NCBI GenBank assembly: GCA_003554345.1
Contig: PWGE01000166.1
Coordinates: forward strand, 1-13,926
Source: Candidatus Sumerlaeota bacterium
Lineage (GTDB): Bacteria > Sumerlaeota > T1SED10-198M
Length of the DNA: 13,926 nt
Direction of reading: 5' to 3'
Within the stretch, counting starts at the first letter, position 1; each line of letters begins with the position of its first letter. A model generated the notes under the pieces. The model saw only the letters and a program-made list of their open reading frames with translations, was not told the DNA's origin and did no database searches. Below are positions 6,800 to 13,809 of this stretch, one piece after another. Both the position numbers and the translations under genes were made by a program.

Positions 6800-8224
6800 C
6801 TATTTTTTCTTCTGTTTGGTTTGAGCAGAAGATGGGAATGTGGAAGGTTTTTTAACCTTTTCCCCCGTTTTCTTGAAGCTTTTGAGATACTGGGTAGAAA
6901 AACCCAGAAATGTCTCCCGGGCACGAAAGATACCAATGCCAAAGAAGTTTTTCATAAGACCTCTCAAACGAGGGTCTTTAACAGCTTCTACTTTTTTCAA
7001 AGGAATACCTGCACAGAGCCGGGCAATGAGACCCAGTAAAAAAAGAAACTGTATTCCATAAAAAGTCTGTCCGAATACTTCTATGGAAAAAGGTCTGAGC
7101 CATTGTGCCAGTAAACCGGCTATTACACCCGCCACCAGTGCTACGGCGCCTAATATTATGGCATAAACGCCTAAATAACTTTCAGCAGGGTCATCAACTG
7201 TTTCTAAGAGGAAATTGAAAAAAGCCAGATTAACTGCTGAAAAAGAAAAGGCCGTGATGATATGGTCAAGAAAAAGAGCAAAATGGACGTTGGCAGGATT
7301 CATGATCAAATAGAGAGCGGGAGAGAGTACTGAAAGATGTATTCCAATATAAAGAAGTGGTTTATTTCCAAAACGATCAGCCACTTTACCGTAGATAACA
7401 TATAAGACAATAGAAAATAGACCTGTTATAACAGTCATCTGTCCCAGAAAACTATTAGGAACGTGCATATATTCCAGGGCAAAATAAAAGAAAAAAGGCC
7501 GGGTGAGTTCCAGGGCAAATACCCATACAGCGCAAAATGTCAGAAAACTGCGAAAATTACGATGGGTGAGAGGGGTGCGTAAATCAAGGTGATGAAGGGG
7601 TTCCTTTTTTTTCGGAAAGCGGTGATGAGAGAGCAATCGAATGGTGACTAAGGCAAAAAATGATGCCAGCAGGGTCACCAGAAATATTCCGACACCTTTC
7701 CAGGGTAAATCCAGAAGATAAGAGTAAAAAAGAGTGAAAAACATGCCGCTGGAGGTAACGAATAAAGACCTCATCCCGAAATATCTACCCCTTTTTCGCT
7801 GGGGGATCAGCATTCTCATGCCTGTAGTCCAGATATTATTAATAAAAGCACTCATGAGAGAAAACAGAAGTATAACCACAAAAAGAAGCCACGGCTCATT
7901 AAGGCCTACCAGTACCGCAAAAGGGAGAAGAATGAAGGGAAAACGGGCTCCTATGGCGGCAAAAGTAAGGGCTTTTCTTTGACTGCGGCAGCATTTTTGA
8001 TACAGGGGACAGATCACCTGAAAGACCTGGGCGATGACCGGCATAACGGAAAGCATAGAAATCAGAAAAGGAGAAGCCTGAAAATAGATCGCCAGCGTGA
8101 TCAGAATAAAACCATGGGTGGTTACGAAAAAACCATTAAAAAATAGCCCTTCCCAGAGGGCTGTTCGCATGGTATGATTATAGTCTGACCAGTTTTTCTG
8201 GAAATAGTGTTTGATAAAAAGCAA
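6800..8224 (-). CDS. Major facilitator superfamily transporter
   Basis: A 474-residue inner-membrane protein with about 11-12 hydrophobic segments in two halves, separated by a basic cytosolic loop near 200-225 (HHRFPKKKEP). The MFS motif A is clear in the second half, GKVADRFGNKPLL (279-291); the equivalent loop of the first half is only loosely kept, with QRKRGRYFGMRS (142-153) in a following loop. The tail after 440 is hydrophilic and very basic, ending QKKK. Substrate and direction are unknown. The start is uncertain: the longest frame begins with TTG at 8224 and has no clear ribosome binding site; ATG at 8170 (residue 19) would still keep all membrane segments. A weak TTGAGT-16-TAATTT (8265-8238) could be the promoter and would favour the later start. 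It stands alone, with no partner gene. Confidence 0.87.
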   Translation of the reverse strand: MLFIKHYFQKNWSDYNHTMRTALWEGLFFNGFFVTTHGFILITLAIYFQASPFLISMLSVMPVIAQVFQVICPLYQKCCRSQRKALTFAAIGARFPFILLPFAVLVGLNEPWLLFVVILLFSLMSAFINNIWTTGMRMLIPQRKRGRYFGMRSLFVTSSGMFFTLFYSYLLDLPWKGVGIFLVTLLASFFALVTIRLLSHHRFPKKKEPLHHLDLRTPLTHRNFRSFLTFCAVWVFALELTRPFFFYFALEYMHVPNSFLGQMTVITGLFSIVLYVIYGKVADRFGNKPLLYIGIHLSVLSPALYLIMNPANVHFALFLDHIITAFSFSAVNLAFFNFLLETVDDPAESYLGVYAIILGAVALVAGVIAGLLAQWLRPFSIEVFGQTFYGIQFLFLLGLIARLCAGIPLKKVEAVKDPRLRGLMKNFFGIGIFRARETFLGFSTQYLKSFKKTGEKVKKPSTFPSSAQTKQKKK

Positions 8225-8284
8225 TGGATTGTTTCTTAAATTAAAGAATAATTAAGTTAACTCAATAAAATCATAACAATAGGA

Positions 8285-8322
8285 ATAAAAAAAACCGGGC
8301 TTGCTTGCACAAGCCCGGTTTT
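8285..8322 (-). terminator. Rho-independent terminator after propeller gene A1
   Basis: AAAACCGGGCTTG (8291-8303) pairs perfectly with CAAGCCCGGTTTT (8310-8322) around a 6-nt loop. On the minus strand the hairpin is followed by a T run, so it ends A1 transcription. Confidence 0.92.
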
Positions 8323-8357
8323 CAGAAAAAACTATTCGTATGTCTTCTTCAGATTAA

Positions 8358-9389
8358 TTAATACTGTTCCCAGCTGTCAACATCAACAGGAGCCTGAATT
8401 TCCCATACGCCTACAAAGTTATTGGTGGCACCTGCGGCTACATATAGCTTTACGAATCCGTCTTCTATATAAGCATAAGGATATACTGAAGCACCTCCAG
8501 TTCCATTCGTGTTTGTGTTGACAAGATAATCATCAATCTCAGCAGTAGCTACACGAACTCCTGTTTGCGCATTATAAATGCTCACGTTAGGATAATCTGT
8601 ACCTGGATCTTGCCCGGTAAGACCAACATATTGATATCCTTCAATATCAAAATAAACGTTACTCATTAAAGTGCCGGACTGACTGAATGGAGCTTCCTCA
8701 ATAATGTCTCCTGATTGTCGCTCATAGATATTAAATCCACCTAAATGTCCTAATGCAAAATTGCCATCGGGTAAGAAACCGGAACTCAGGTTTTCTACTT
8801 CATCTTCTACCTGTCGTATTTCAACGTCTGCTGGATCTGTCCAATTTCCTGCAGCTGTCCTTCTGACCAGAAAATACATTCCTTCACTTCCGAAGCCTCC
8901 GCTCATCAAGATTTCAGTGTTTCCAAAAGAATCCTGACGGGTAGTTAAAGCGTCACCTGTTCTAATTCCTTCTGCATCTTCCATGGTCCAGACTTCGGGA
9001 TCCTCGCAATCTTCGTCAGAGTAGAAGTAAATATAAGGATCATCGCCAGCTACAGCCAGGTTTGCCACTACAATCTGGCCGGTAGGCAGAACATCTATGT
9101 TAGCCACACCTCTGGTACCATCGAAACCTTCTTCTGGTTCTGCTAAGGTGCCAATGTGACCTCCATGTCTGCCCTCGAAGATATGAACTTCAGCTGGATC
9201 TCCCACTGCAACCAGAATATTACCGGTTTTGGGATTACCTGCTACTCCACGTAACTCGTTATTGTCTTCAGAAGTCCAATCCTCTTCGCCAGGTTCAATA
9301 ACCCACCGTTCATTTAGCTCCCAGTCGTAATCCGCCATAAGTGGAAGAAGAAGACAAAGAACGCTGATGAGCATTACAAGTTTTCTCAT
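8358..9389 (-). CDS. Exported six-bladed-propeller-like protein A1
   Basis: A 343-residue secreted or periplasmic protein of unknown role. The signal peptide is MRK plus a hydrophobic run 4-18, with a likely cut after A19 (LMA|D). The mature part has about six blade-like repeats, each with a strand pattern ending near a V-x-I-Y/F-x-x-x-x-G turn: about 48-80 (NPKTGNILVA, VHIFEG), 95-135, 144-178, 204-232, 245-283 (SIYNAQTGVRVAT) and 298-333. The pattern resembles DUF4623-like propellers I recall from Verrucomicrobia-type genomes; a profile search was not possible. The protein is acidic, with no catalytic motif, lipobox or sorting tail. AAGGAGGG lies 8 nt before the ATG. It is paralogous to B1 and A2, and nearly identical to A2 at both ends (QAPVDVDSWE at the C-terminus). 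Confidence 0.85.
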   Translation of the reverse strand: MRKLVMLISVLCLLLPLMADYDWELNERWVIEPGEEDWTSEDNNELRGVAGNPKTGNILVAVGDPAEVHIFEGRHGGHIGTLAEPEEGFDGTRGVANIDVLPTGQIVVANLAVAGDDPYIYFYSDEDCEDPEVWTMEDAEGIRTGDALTTRQDSFGNTEILMSGGFGSEGMYFLVRRTAAGNWTDPADVEIRQVEDEVENLSSGFLPDGNFALGHLGGFNIYERQSGDIIEEAPFSQSGTLMSNVYFDIEGYQYVGLTGQDPGTDYPNVSIYNAQTGVRVATAEIDDYLVNTNTNGTGGASVYPYAYIEDGFVKLYVAAGATNNFVGVWEIQAPVDVDSWEQY

Positions 9390-9397
9390 AGAAAAAG

Positions 9398-9405
9398 CCC
9401 TCCTT
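9398..9405 (-). promoter_or_regulatory. Ribosome binding site of A1
   Basis: On the minus strand AAGGAGGG sits 8 nt before the ATG. The same site is kept 8 nt before A2 (12585-12592), which supports both starts. Confidence 0.75.
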
Positions 9406-9433
9406 TTTTATTTTTTCATCGTCATCACTATCT

Positions 9434-9462
9434 AATATATATTATTTTTTCTAAAGTGTCAA
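9434..9462 (-). promoter_or_regulatory. Sigma-70-type promoter of A1
   Basis: Minus strand: a perfect TTGACA (9462-9457), 17 nt, then TATATT (9439-9434). Transcription would start near 9427, with a leader of about 38 nt. A1 therefore need not depend on read-through from B1, 231 bp upstream. Confidence 0.75.
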
Positions 9463-9620
9463 GTTTTATTTGTAAAAAGTCCGCTAAATATTTCCTTTTC
9501 ATAAAACAACTATCTTGAGTACTTATTTTGGAATGAACTAGTAGTATCTTTACATATCAGTATATACAGGTATCGCATTCGCAGGTGAGGCTTGTATTCC
9601 TTGTAACTTTATTTTCCAAT

Positions 9621-10688
9621 TCATTGCCGGGGAACCTCTTCCACTTCGATGGGAGCCTCTACTTCCCAGACTCCCAGGTAGTTATTAGTTGCCATGGCTG
9701 CCACATAGAGTTTAGGGTCTCCTCCATCATAGCTGTATGGAAAGAGTGAAACATCACCGGCTCTCAGCCTGTTTTCATTGAGGTTAGACAGCTCGCTGAT
9801 ATCGGCTCGTCCTACTTTTTCACCTTCTCTATCATCGTATATGGCAATATAGTCGTGTCCATCAAATTCAGATCCCTGTACCGGTGCACTTGCAAGGTAG
9901 TGGTCTCCTTCAATGTCAACATAGAGATTACTGATAATAGCCTGGGGCGGAAGTTTGATAGCACCTTCCATTATCATGGCACCGTAACGGTCTATTTGCT
10001 CATAGCGTCCCCAGAGTTCGTGGACATAAAAAGACCCATCTGGAAGCATGGTTACAGAATGAAAGGCAGGATTGCCATCTACTTCGGGTTCTTTGACTTC
10101 CCAGTAACCACGGGCATAATTAGCCTGGATAATATCGCCGGGAGTAATAGCAGCTGCTATGAGCCGTACGTTTCCATAAAGGTCTTCTGTTATTGCCAGG
10201 GTATCTCCCAGGCGTTTGGGTTCCTCTGTTTGATGTACGAGAATTTCGGGCTCTGTATCCTCTTCGTTTTCATAAAGGTATATTTTAAAAGGAGCTTCGG
10301 AGGCATCGGCAGTGAAGTTACAAACGGCTATAGTCCCTGAAGGAGCGGCTATCACCTGGCTGACCATCAACAAGCCGCCCGTAAACCCATCTTCCGGTTC
10401 GGGGAGTGTTCCAATCTTTTCTCCGCTACTACCATCTAAAATAATCACCCGGCTTTTATTACCGTCAGCCACCAGGATGTTGCCTGTGCGGGGATTAGCG
10501 GTCATGCCAAGCGTTATATCATTTTTCTCAAACCACTCTTCTTCGCCAAATTCAACAACCCATTTCTCGGTAAATTGCCAGTCATGATCGTCAGACTGAT
10601 CATTTTCTGCTTTTTCAGAGCTGTCTTCAGCTATAACCCACATTCCAAGTAACATTATCATTAAAAAATATAAACCGAACCGTTTCAT
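9621..10688 (-). CDS. Exported six-bladed-propeller-like protein B1
   Basis: A 355-residue paralogue of A1 and A2 with a longer, acidic N-terminus. The signal peptide is MKRFG plus a hydrophobic run to 19, with a likely cut after A20 (VIA|E), followed by an acidic linker (21-36) and then the shared DW-x-x-TEKWVVE start. Blade-like repeats run as in A1: about 64-95 (NPRTGNILVA, VIILDG), 112-140, 161-190, 212-245, 255-295 and 310-342. The C-terminus EAPIEVEEVPRQ differs from the VDSWE ending of the A type. No catalytic residues or anchors are recognised, and the function is unknown; a surface or periplasmic structural or binding role is only inferred from fold and export. AAGGAGGA lies 7 nt before the ATG. 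It is the upstream gene of the B1-A1 pair but has its own promoter. Confidence 0.84.
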   Translation of the reverse strand: MKRFGLYFLMIMLLGMWVIAEDSSEKAENDQSDDHDWQFTEKWVVEFGEEEWFEKNDITLGMTANPRTGNILVADGNKSRVIILDGSSGEKIGTLPEPEDGFTGGLLMVSQVIAAPSGTIAVCNFTADASEAPFKIYLYENEEDTEPEILVHQTEEPKRLGDTLAITEDLYGNVRLIAAAITPGDIIQANYARGYWEVKEPEVDGNPAFHSVTMLPDGSFYVHELWGRYEQIDRYGAMIMEGAIKLPPQAIISNLYVDIEGDHYLASAPVQGSEFDGHDYIAIYDDREGEKVGRADISELSNLNENRLRAGDVSLFPYSYDGGDPKLYVAAMATNNYLGVWEVEAPIEVEEVPRQ

Positions 10689-10730
10689 GGTGTTGTCCTC
10701 CTTGTCAATTCAGGGCAAACTTTACTGTTT

Positions 10731-10759
10731 ATAATATATTATATTCAATCATTAGTCAA
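10731..10759 (-). promoter_or_regulatory. Sigma-70-type promoter of B1
   Basis: Minus strand: TTGACT (10759-10754), 17 nt, TATTAT (10736-10731). The leader is about 36 nt. The same arrangement is kept before the B2 remnant at 13012-13040. Confidence 0.7.
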
Positions 10760-11040
10760 GAAGAAAAAATATTGCAGAATTATCTGGTGAGACTACATCA
10801 TCTGAAAAAGCCTTCAATAACAGAGAAGAAAAAAGTTCTGAAAAAGTGGTAAAGAAAACACTTTGCATATTATGTGGAATATTATTCATGATAGAGCAGA
10901 ACAAGGCGACTTTAGGGAAAAACAGGTAGACTTATATGGACTGGCATGGACGTTATGGATATGAAAACAATAATACGGATCGAATATATCTGTTGTTGTA
11001 AGGTCTGGACAATTTTTAAGTTTCCTCCAGGCTGCTGTAA
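10760..11040. other. Gene-free flank upstream of B1
   Basis: The first part (to about 10885) is homologous to 13041-13250, upstream of B2. The remaining stretch of about 155 bp (10886-11040) has no counterpart there and holds no frame, repeat or hairpin that I recognise. Confidence 0.5.
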
Positions 11041-11335
11041 GTTGTTTTCAAAGGGAGTTATTTATGTCAGCGCGAGGGTCTGGCGCCACCAATCATGAAT
11101 CCGCCATAGGCGGACTTGCAGAATAAGAACAAGATGCCGATACCGCCAGAGTGAACTGTAAGTCGGAGATCGGCGCTCCCAGGAAGGCAGAAATACACTA
11201 ATGGAGTACAAGTTTTTATAGCGACGTATACTATATTTTGAAGGGTCTATTTTCAGAGGAGTTGTACACGCCGGCACAAGTACTGAAGCATCCAATCATA
11301 AACCCGCCAGAGTGACCTTTTAGAATAGAGTTTTA
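11041..11335 (+). repeat. Mosaic intergenic repeat R3
   Basis: Plus-orientation copy of the mosaic. It contains a variable-hairpin module (about 11053-11122) with the constant hairpin TCCGCC ATA GGCGGA (11100-11114), the nested stem GCCGAT/ATCGGC (11136-11174), the module of about 75 bp (about 11175-11255) and a second, decayed variable-hairpin module (about 11256-11330). In the first module the slot stem is weak. The small open frame on the minus strand here is repeat sequence. Confidence 0.82.
11136..11174. repeat. Nested stem-loop module (R3 copy)
   Basis: GCCGAT (11136-11141) pairs with ATCGGC (11169-11174). The interior has lost the perfect inner hairpin seen in R2, but the outer 6-bp stem is intact. 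Confidence 0.7.
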
Positions 11336-11470
11336 TTGCCATTTCAAGAGTGGACTTTAAAAGTTTTTTCTTAAGGTAGCGTTATTTTTAGAGGAATTTT
11401 TGAAAAAATTGTTTCAGAAAACAAAGAAAAGAATAATGTAATTGCCAGAATAAAATTACAAACAGTAGAA

Positions 11471-11508
11471 GTAAAAAAAAACCGGACCTGATAAACAGGC
11501 CCGGTTTT
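11471..11508 (-). terminator. Rho-independent terminator after propeller gene A2
   Basis: AAAACCGGACCTG (11478-11490) and CAGGCCCGGTTTT (11496-11508) form a 13-bp stem around a 5-nt loop, with a T run on the minus strand. The single A/C mismatch on the plus strand becomes a G-U pair in the minus-strand RNA, so it works only for A2. Confidence 0.9.
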
Positions 11509-11541
11509 TAGAAAACCTGTAAGCTCTATGTCTTCTTCAAA

Positions 11542-12576
11542 TTAATAGAGTTCCCAGCTGTCAACATCAACAGGTGCCTGGATTTCCCATACGCCGATAT
11601 AGTTGTTATGACAGATAGAGGCAATATACAGTTTTGTAAATCCGCCAGGTGTGTAAGCATACGTATATACAATAGCTGAGCCGGCGCCGTTAAGGTTACG
11701 GTCACCTTCCATGTATTCAGTTATATCCTTGGTGGCAACCCGTACACCGGTTTGAGCATTATAGATGCTGACGTTGGGATCATCAGGATGGCTATCTGGA
11801 AAATCAGGATCTGCAGTACGAGGAGTAACACCGATATAATTAAAACCGTCAATGTCGCTATAAACGCTGCCTATGAAAACCTGTCGCTGACTCATTGGAG
11901 CTGGTCCAATAAGAGAGCCGTCGCGATTATTCCTGGTTATATAAGGGTCTCCGGCAAGAGTTGAAATAATCAATGATCCATCAGGATAATAACCAGCGGC
12001 ATAGTTGTTATTTACACCTTCCAGAGTGATGGTAGATTCTCCCCATCCACCAGTGGCGCCGCGACGAACGCGTAATGCGTCACTGAACCGACCGGTCAGA
12101 ATCTCCAGGTTCCCGTACAGGTCTTCACGTGCAGCCAGGCTGTCACCAGTACGATAAGGTACCGACGTTTCGTATATTTCAGGATCAGTGTCGGTTTCGC
12201 TGTCGTATAAATAAATCTTGACAGTACCGTCACCAGTCTGCAGGTTATTTACAACAATACGACCTGATGGCAGGGCGACAATCTGGTTAACAGCAAAAGT
12301 TCCGCCGGTAAAGCCACCTTCTGGTTCGGGTAAAGTTCCGATATAGGAACCATCTCTACCATTCAGAATATGAACGGCAGTCCCGGCTGTTCTGCTGGGT
12401 ACCAACACATTGCCTGTTTTGGGATTTGCTGCACCGGCTCTTACGGTATTGTCAGCCTGAAACCAGTCAACATCACCTGCTTCAATCACCCACCTTTCAG
12501 TTAATTCCCAGTCCCAATCAGCCATGAGGGGAAGAAGAAGACAAAAAACACCAATGAGTGTTAATAGTTTTCTCAT
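11542..12576 (-). CDS. Exported six-bladed-propeller-like protein A2
   Basis: A 344-residue close paralogue of A1. The signal peptide MRKLLTLIGVFCLLLPLMA is followed by D20 and the shared DWELTERWVIE. Blade-like repeats lie at about 47-82 (NPKTGNVLV, VHILNG), 98-125, 143-170, 194-222, 238-283 (SIYNAQTGVRVAT) and 299-333. The C-terminus QAPVDVDSWELY is almost the same as in A1, while residues about 130-260 differ much more. No catalytic motif is seen, and the function is unknown. AAGGAGGA lies 8 nt before the ATG. Compared with A1, about 34 bp are missing upstream, which removes the -10 box and leaves only a damaged -35 (GTAACA). Expression may therefore depend on the promoter kept ahead of the B2 remnant at 13012-13040, or on an unseen one. 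Confidence 0.85.
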   Translation of the reverse strand: MRKLLTLIGVFCLLLPLMADWDWELTERWVIEAGDVDWFQADNTVRAGAANPKTGNVLVPSRTAGTAVHILNGRDGSYIGTLPEPEGGFTGGTFAVNQIVALPSGRIVVNNLQTGDGTVKIYLYDSETDTDPEIYETSVPYRTGDSLAAREDLYGNLEILTGRFSDALRVRRGATGGWGESTITLEGVNNNYAAGYYPDGSLIISTLAGDPYITRNNRDGSLIGPAPMSQRQVFIGSVYSDIDGFNYIGVTPRTADPDFPDSHPDDPNVSIYNAQTGVRVATKDITEYMEGDRNLNGAGSAIVYTYAYTPGGFTKLYIASICHNNYIGVWEIQAPVDVDSWELY

Positions 12577-12752
12577 AGAAAAAGTCCTCCTTTTATATTT
12601 TTTCTAAAGTGTTACTTCTTTTTTTAAAGACCCTGTTGAAGATTTACCATTCGAAATTTTCAACGCTAACAATCGTGCAGAAAAAAATGATGGAAATATT
12701 TTTTCCATTTGCTTATCCAGAGTTTTTTTAATGTTTAATCTATTTTCCCTTT

Positions 12753-12968
12753 TCATTCCTCTGGAATTCCTTTTACTTTGATGAGGGGGTCCACTGCCTG
12801 GACTACCGGGTAGTTATTAGTTGCAATGACTGCCGGTTGGAGCTTGAGATTTGTTGCAACATACATGAAGGGAAAGAGCGAAACATTGCCTGTTTCAGCT
12901 CTATCTCGTGATATAAGCTTTACGCCGGATAGAAACATCCTTAAAAAGTATAATCGAGGTGGCTTCAT
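12753..12968 (-). pseudogene. Internally deleted remnant of a B-type propeller gene (B2)
   Basis: A 71-codon open frame whose two ends match B1. Residues 1-20 correspond to the B1 signal peptide (shared LYFL), and residues 28-71 align without gaps to B1 312-355 (NVSLFPF against DVSLFPY, IATNNY against MATNNY). About 285 codons between them are gone, in frame. The signal peptide is damaged by an arginine and a lysine inside its hydrophobic run (R10, K17), and only one blade remains, so the product is unlikely to be functional. The B-type promoter is still present upstream. It could be a simple decay product, or be kept because its promoter drives A2. Confidence 0.8.
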
Positions 12969-13011
12969 GGCATTGCCTTCCTTGTTAACTTCAGCTTGTA
13001 TTCACTCATTA

Positions 13012-13040
13012 ATATTACATTATATTCTGGCAAAAGTCAA
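13012..13040 (-). promoter_or_regulatory. Retained B-type promoter upstream of B2
   Basis: Minus strand: TTGACT (13040-13035), 17 nt, TAATAT (13017-13012). It has the same boxes and spacing as the B1 promoter. It is still well formed although the gene behind it is a remnant, and it is the only good promoter seen upstream of A2. Confidence 0.6.
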
Positions 13041-13254
13041 GAAAAAAACCGTATTATACAGATATTTTCATCAGGTAGTATAATTTAATCCACCATTATT
13101 CAAGAAAAAAACTATCATAAAAATATTTACATCCTCTATGTTGTAGAATTATCCGGTGAGAACACGTCACCTGAAAAGCTCAAAATAGAGAAGAAAAATT
13201 TACAGAAACTTCTGTAGAAAAAGAAAAAAGAGAATTTCGTATGTTTTGTGGAAT
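13041..13254. other. Gene-free flank upstream of B2
   Basis: AT-rich sequence homologous to 10760-10885 (shared GAATTATC-GGTGAGA, CACCTGAAAA-type and TGTGGAAT stretches). No gene or further repeat is seen. It runs directly into R4. Confidence 0.55.
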
Positions 13255-13273
13255 TTCGCCGGGAGTTCCTCAC

Positions 13274-13320
13274 GCCAACTCAGAGTTGGCGCCACCAATC
13301 ATGAATCCGCCAGAGGCGGA
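13274..13320. repeat. Variable hairpin plus constant hairpin (R4 first copy)
   Basis: GCCAACTC A GAGTTGGC (13274-13290) is a perfect 8-bp inverted repeat in the variable slot. After a 15-nt constant link comes the constant hairpin TCCGCC AGA GGCGGA (13306-13320). Confidence 0.75.
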
Positions 13321-13583
13321 CTTTCAGAATGAAAAAAATCCAGAAAAAGAAAGTATCACGCAAAGCCGCAAAGTCATACCACGGAGAAGAAATAGTGGTT
13401 GAAGATAAAGACCGCAAAGGTCAAGAAAGAACGCAAAGCAGAGGAATGTTTTCTGAAAAAGAGAGAACCCAGAAAAGAATGCATCATGCTAAGGACCATA
13501 TAAAGTCGCAAATCCGCCAGAGGCGGTTTTTCAGGAAGACCATGACAAACATTTTGAAAGACCCATCAAATTATCTCAAGGTA

Positions 13584-13605
13584 GAGACGCAATATTTTGC
13601 GTCTC
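13584..13605. repeat. Perfect 9-bp hairpin inside R4
   Basis: GAGACGCAA (13584-13592), TATT, TTGCGTCTC (13597-13605). In the corresponding part of R2 (about 6110-6130) the right arm is kept but the left arm has changed. Such GAGACGC hairpins are, from memory, common in repeat-rich bacterial genomes. Confidence 0.7.
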
Positions 13606-13636
13606 AAAAGAGTTTTATTTTCAGAGGAGCTATTCA

Positions 13637-13685
13637 CGCTGATGCAGACATCAGCGCCACCAATGATGAATCCGCCAGAGGCGGA
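13637..13685. repeat. Variable hairpin plus constant hairpin (R4 second copy)
   Basis: CGCTGATG CAGA CATCAGCG (13637-13656) fills the variable slot with a perfect 8-bp stem. The constant hairpin TCCGCC AGA GGCGGA follows at 13671-13685. Confidence 0.75.
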
Positions 13686-13789
13686 CTTTCAGAATAAATA
13701 TGACTGATAGGACCAATAAGAGCAATAGGAGATATAGGACCACGGAATCAAACAGACTCTAATAGTTTTATTTTCAGAGGAGTTATTCA

Positions 13790-13809
13790 CGCTGATGCGG
13801 ACATCAGCG
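13790..13809. repeat. Variable hairpin (R4 third copy, constant hairpin lost)
   Basis: CGCTGATG CGGA CATCAGCG (13790-13809) has the same arms as the second copy with one loop change. The usual constant hairpin is replaced by an A-rich stretch leading straight into a CGCAAAG-type module. Confidence 0.7.

Larger units (their letters stand above)
8262..10885 (-). repeat. Duplication unit 1 (terminator-A1-B1-promoter-flank)
   Basis: This segment corresponds in order to 11446-13250. Matching parts are the A-rich lead-in and terminator, gene A, the A upstream region, the ends of gene B, the B promoter, and a flank containing GAATTATC-GGTGAGA (10777 and 13146 regions). The copies have diverged a good deal, so the duplication is not recent. 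Confidence 0.8.
11446..13250 (-). repeat. Duplication unit 2 (terminator-A2-B2 remnant-promoter-flank)
   Basis: Second copy of the unit at 8262-10885. It is about 0.8 kb shorter, chiefly because gene B has lost its centre, and also because of about 34 bp missing in front of A2 and a shorter A2-B2 gap (176 against 231 bp). Confidence 0.8.

Noticed and set aside
11062-11295. Minus-strand open frame of 77 codons in R3
   Set aside because: Lies entirely inside repeat modules whose other copies are interrupted by stops.
12681-12707. Terminator between B2 and A2 (TGGAAA/TTTCCA with a nearby T run)
   Set aside because: A short AT-rich stem with the T run displaced by 3 nt; too weak to annotate, though relevant to A2 read-through.
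13274-13320. Integron attC site or known mobile element end
   Set aside because: Conserved fold with variable sequence recalls attC, but the attC core motifs are not seen, the copies do not flank single gene cassettes, and no integrase or transposase is in the window.
13513-13531. Rho-independent terminator (CCGCC AGA GGCGG then T run)
   Set aside because: The stem is only 5-6 bp and is one copy of the constant repeat hairpin; no gene ends upstream of it.
13329-13697. Open frame of 122 codons with a Lys/Arg-rich product
   Set aside because: It consists wholly of repeat modules found elsewhere in non-coding positions, has no ribosome binding site, and resembles no protein.
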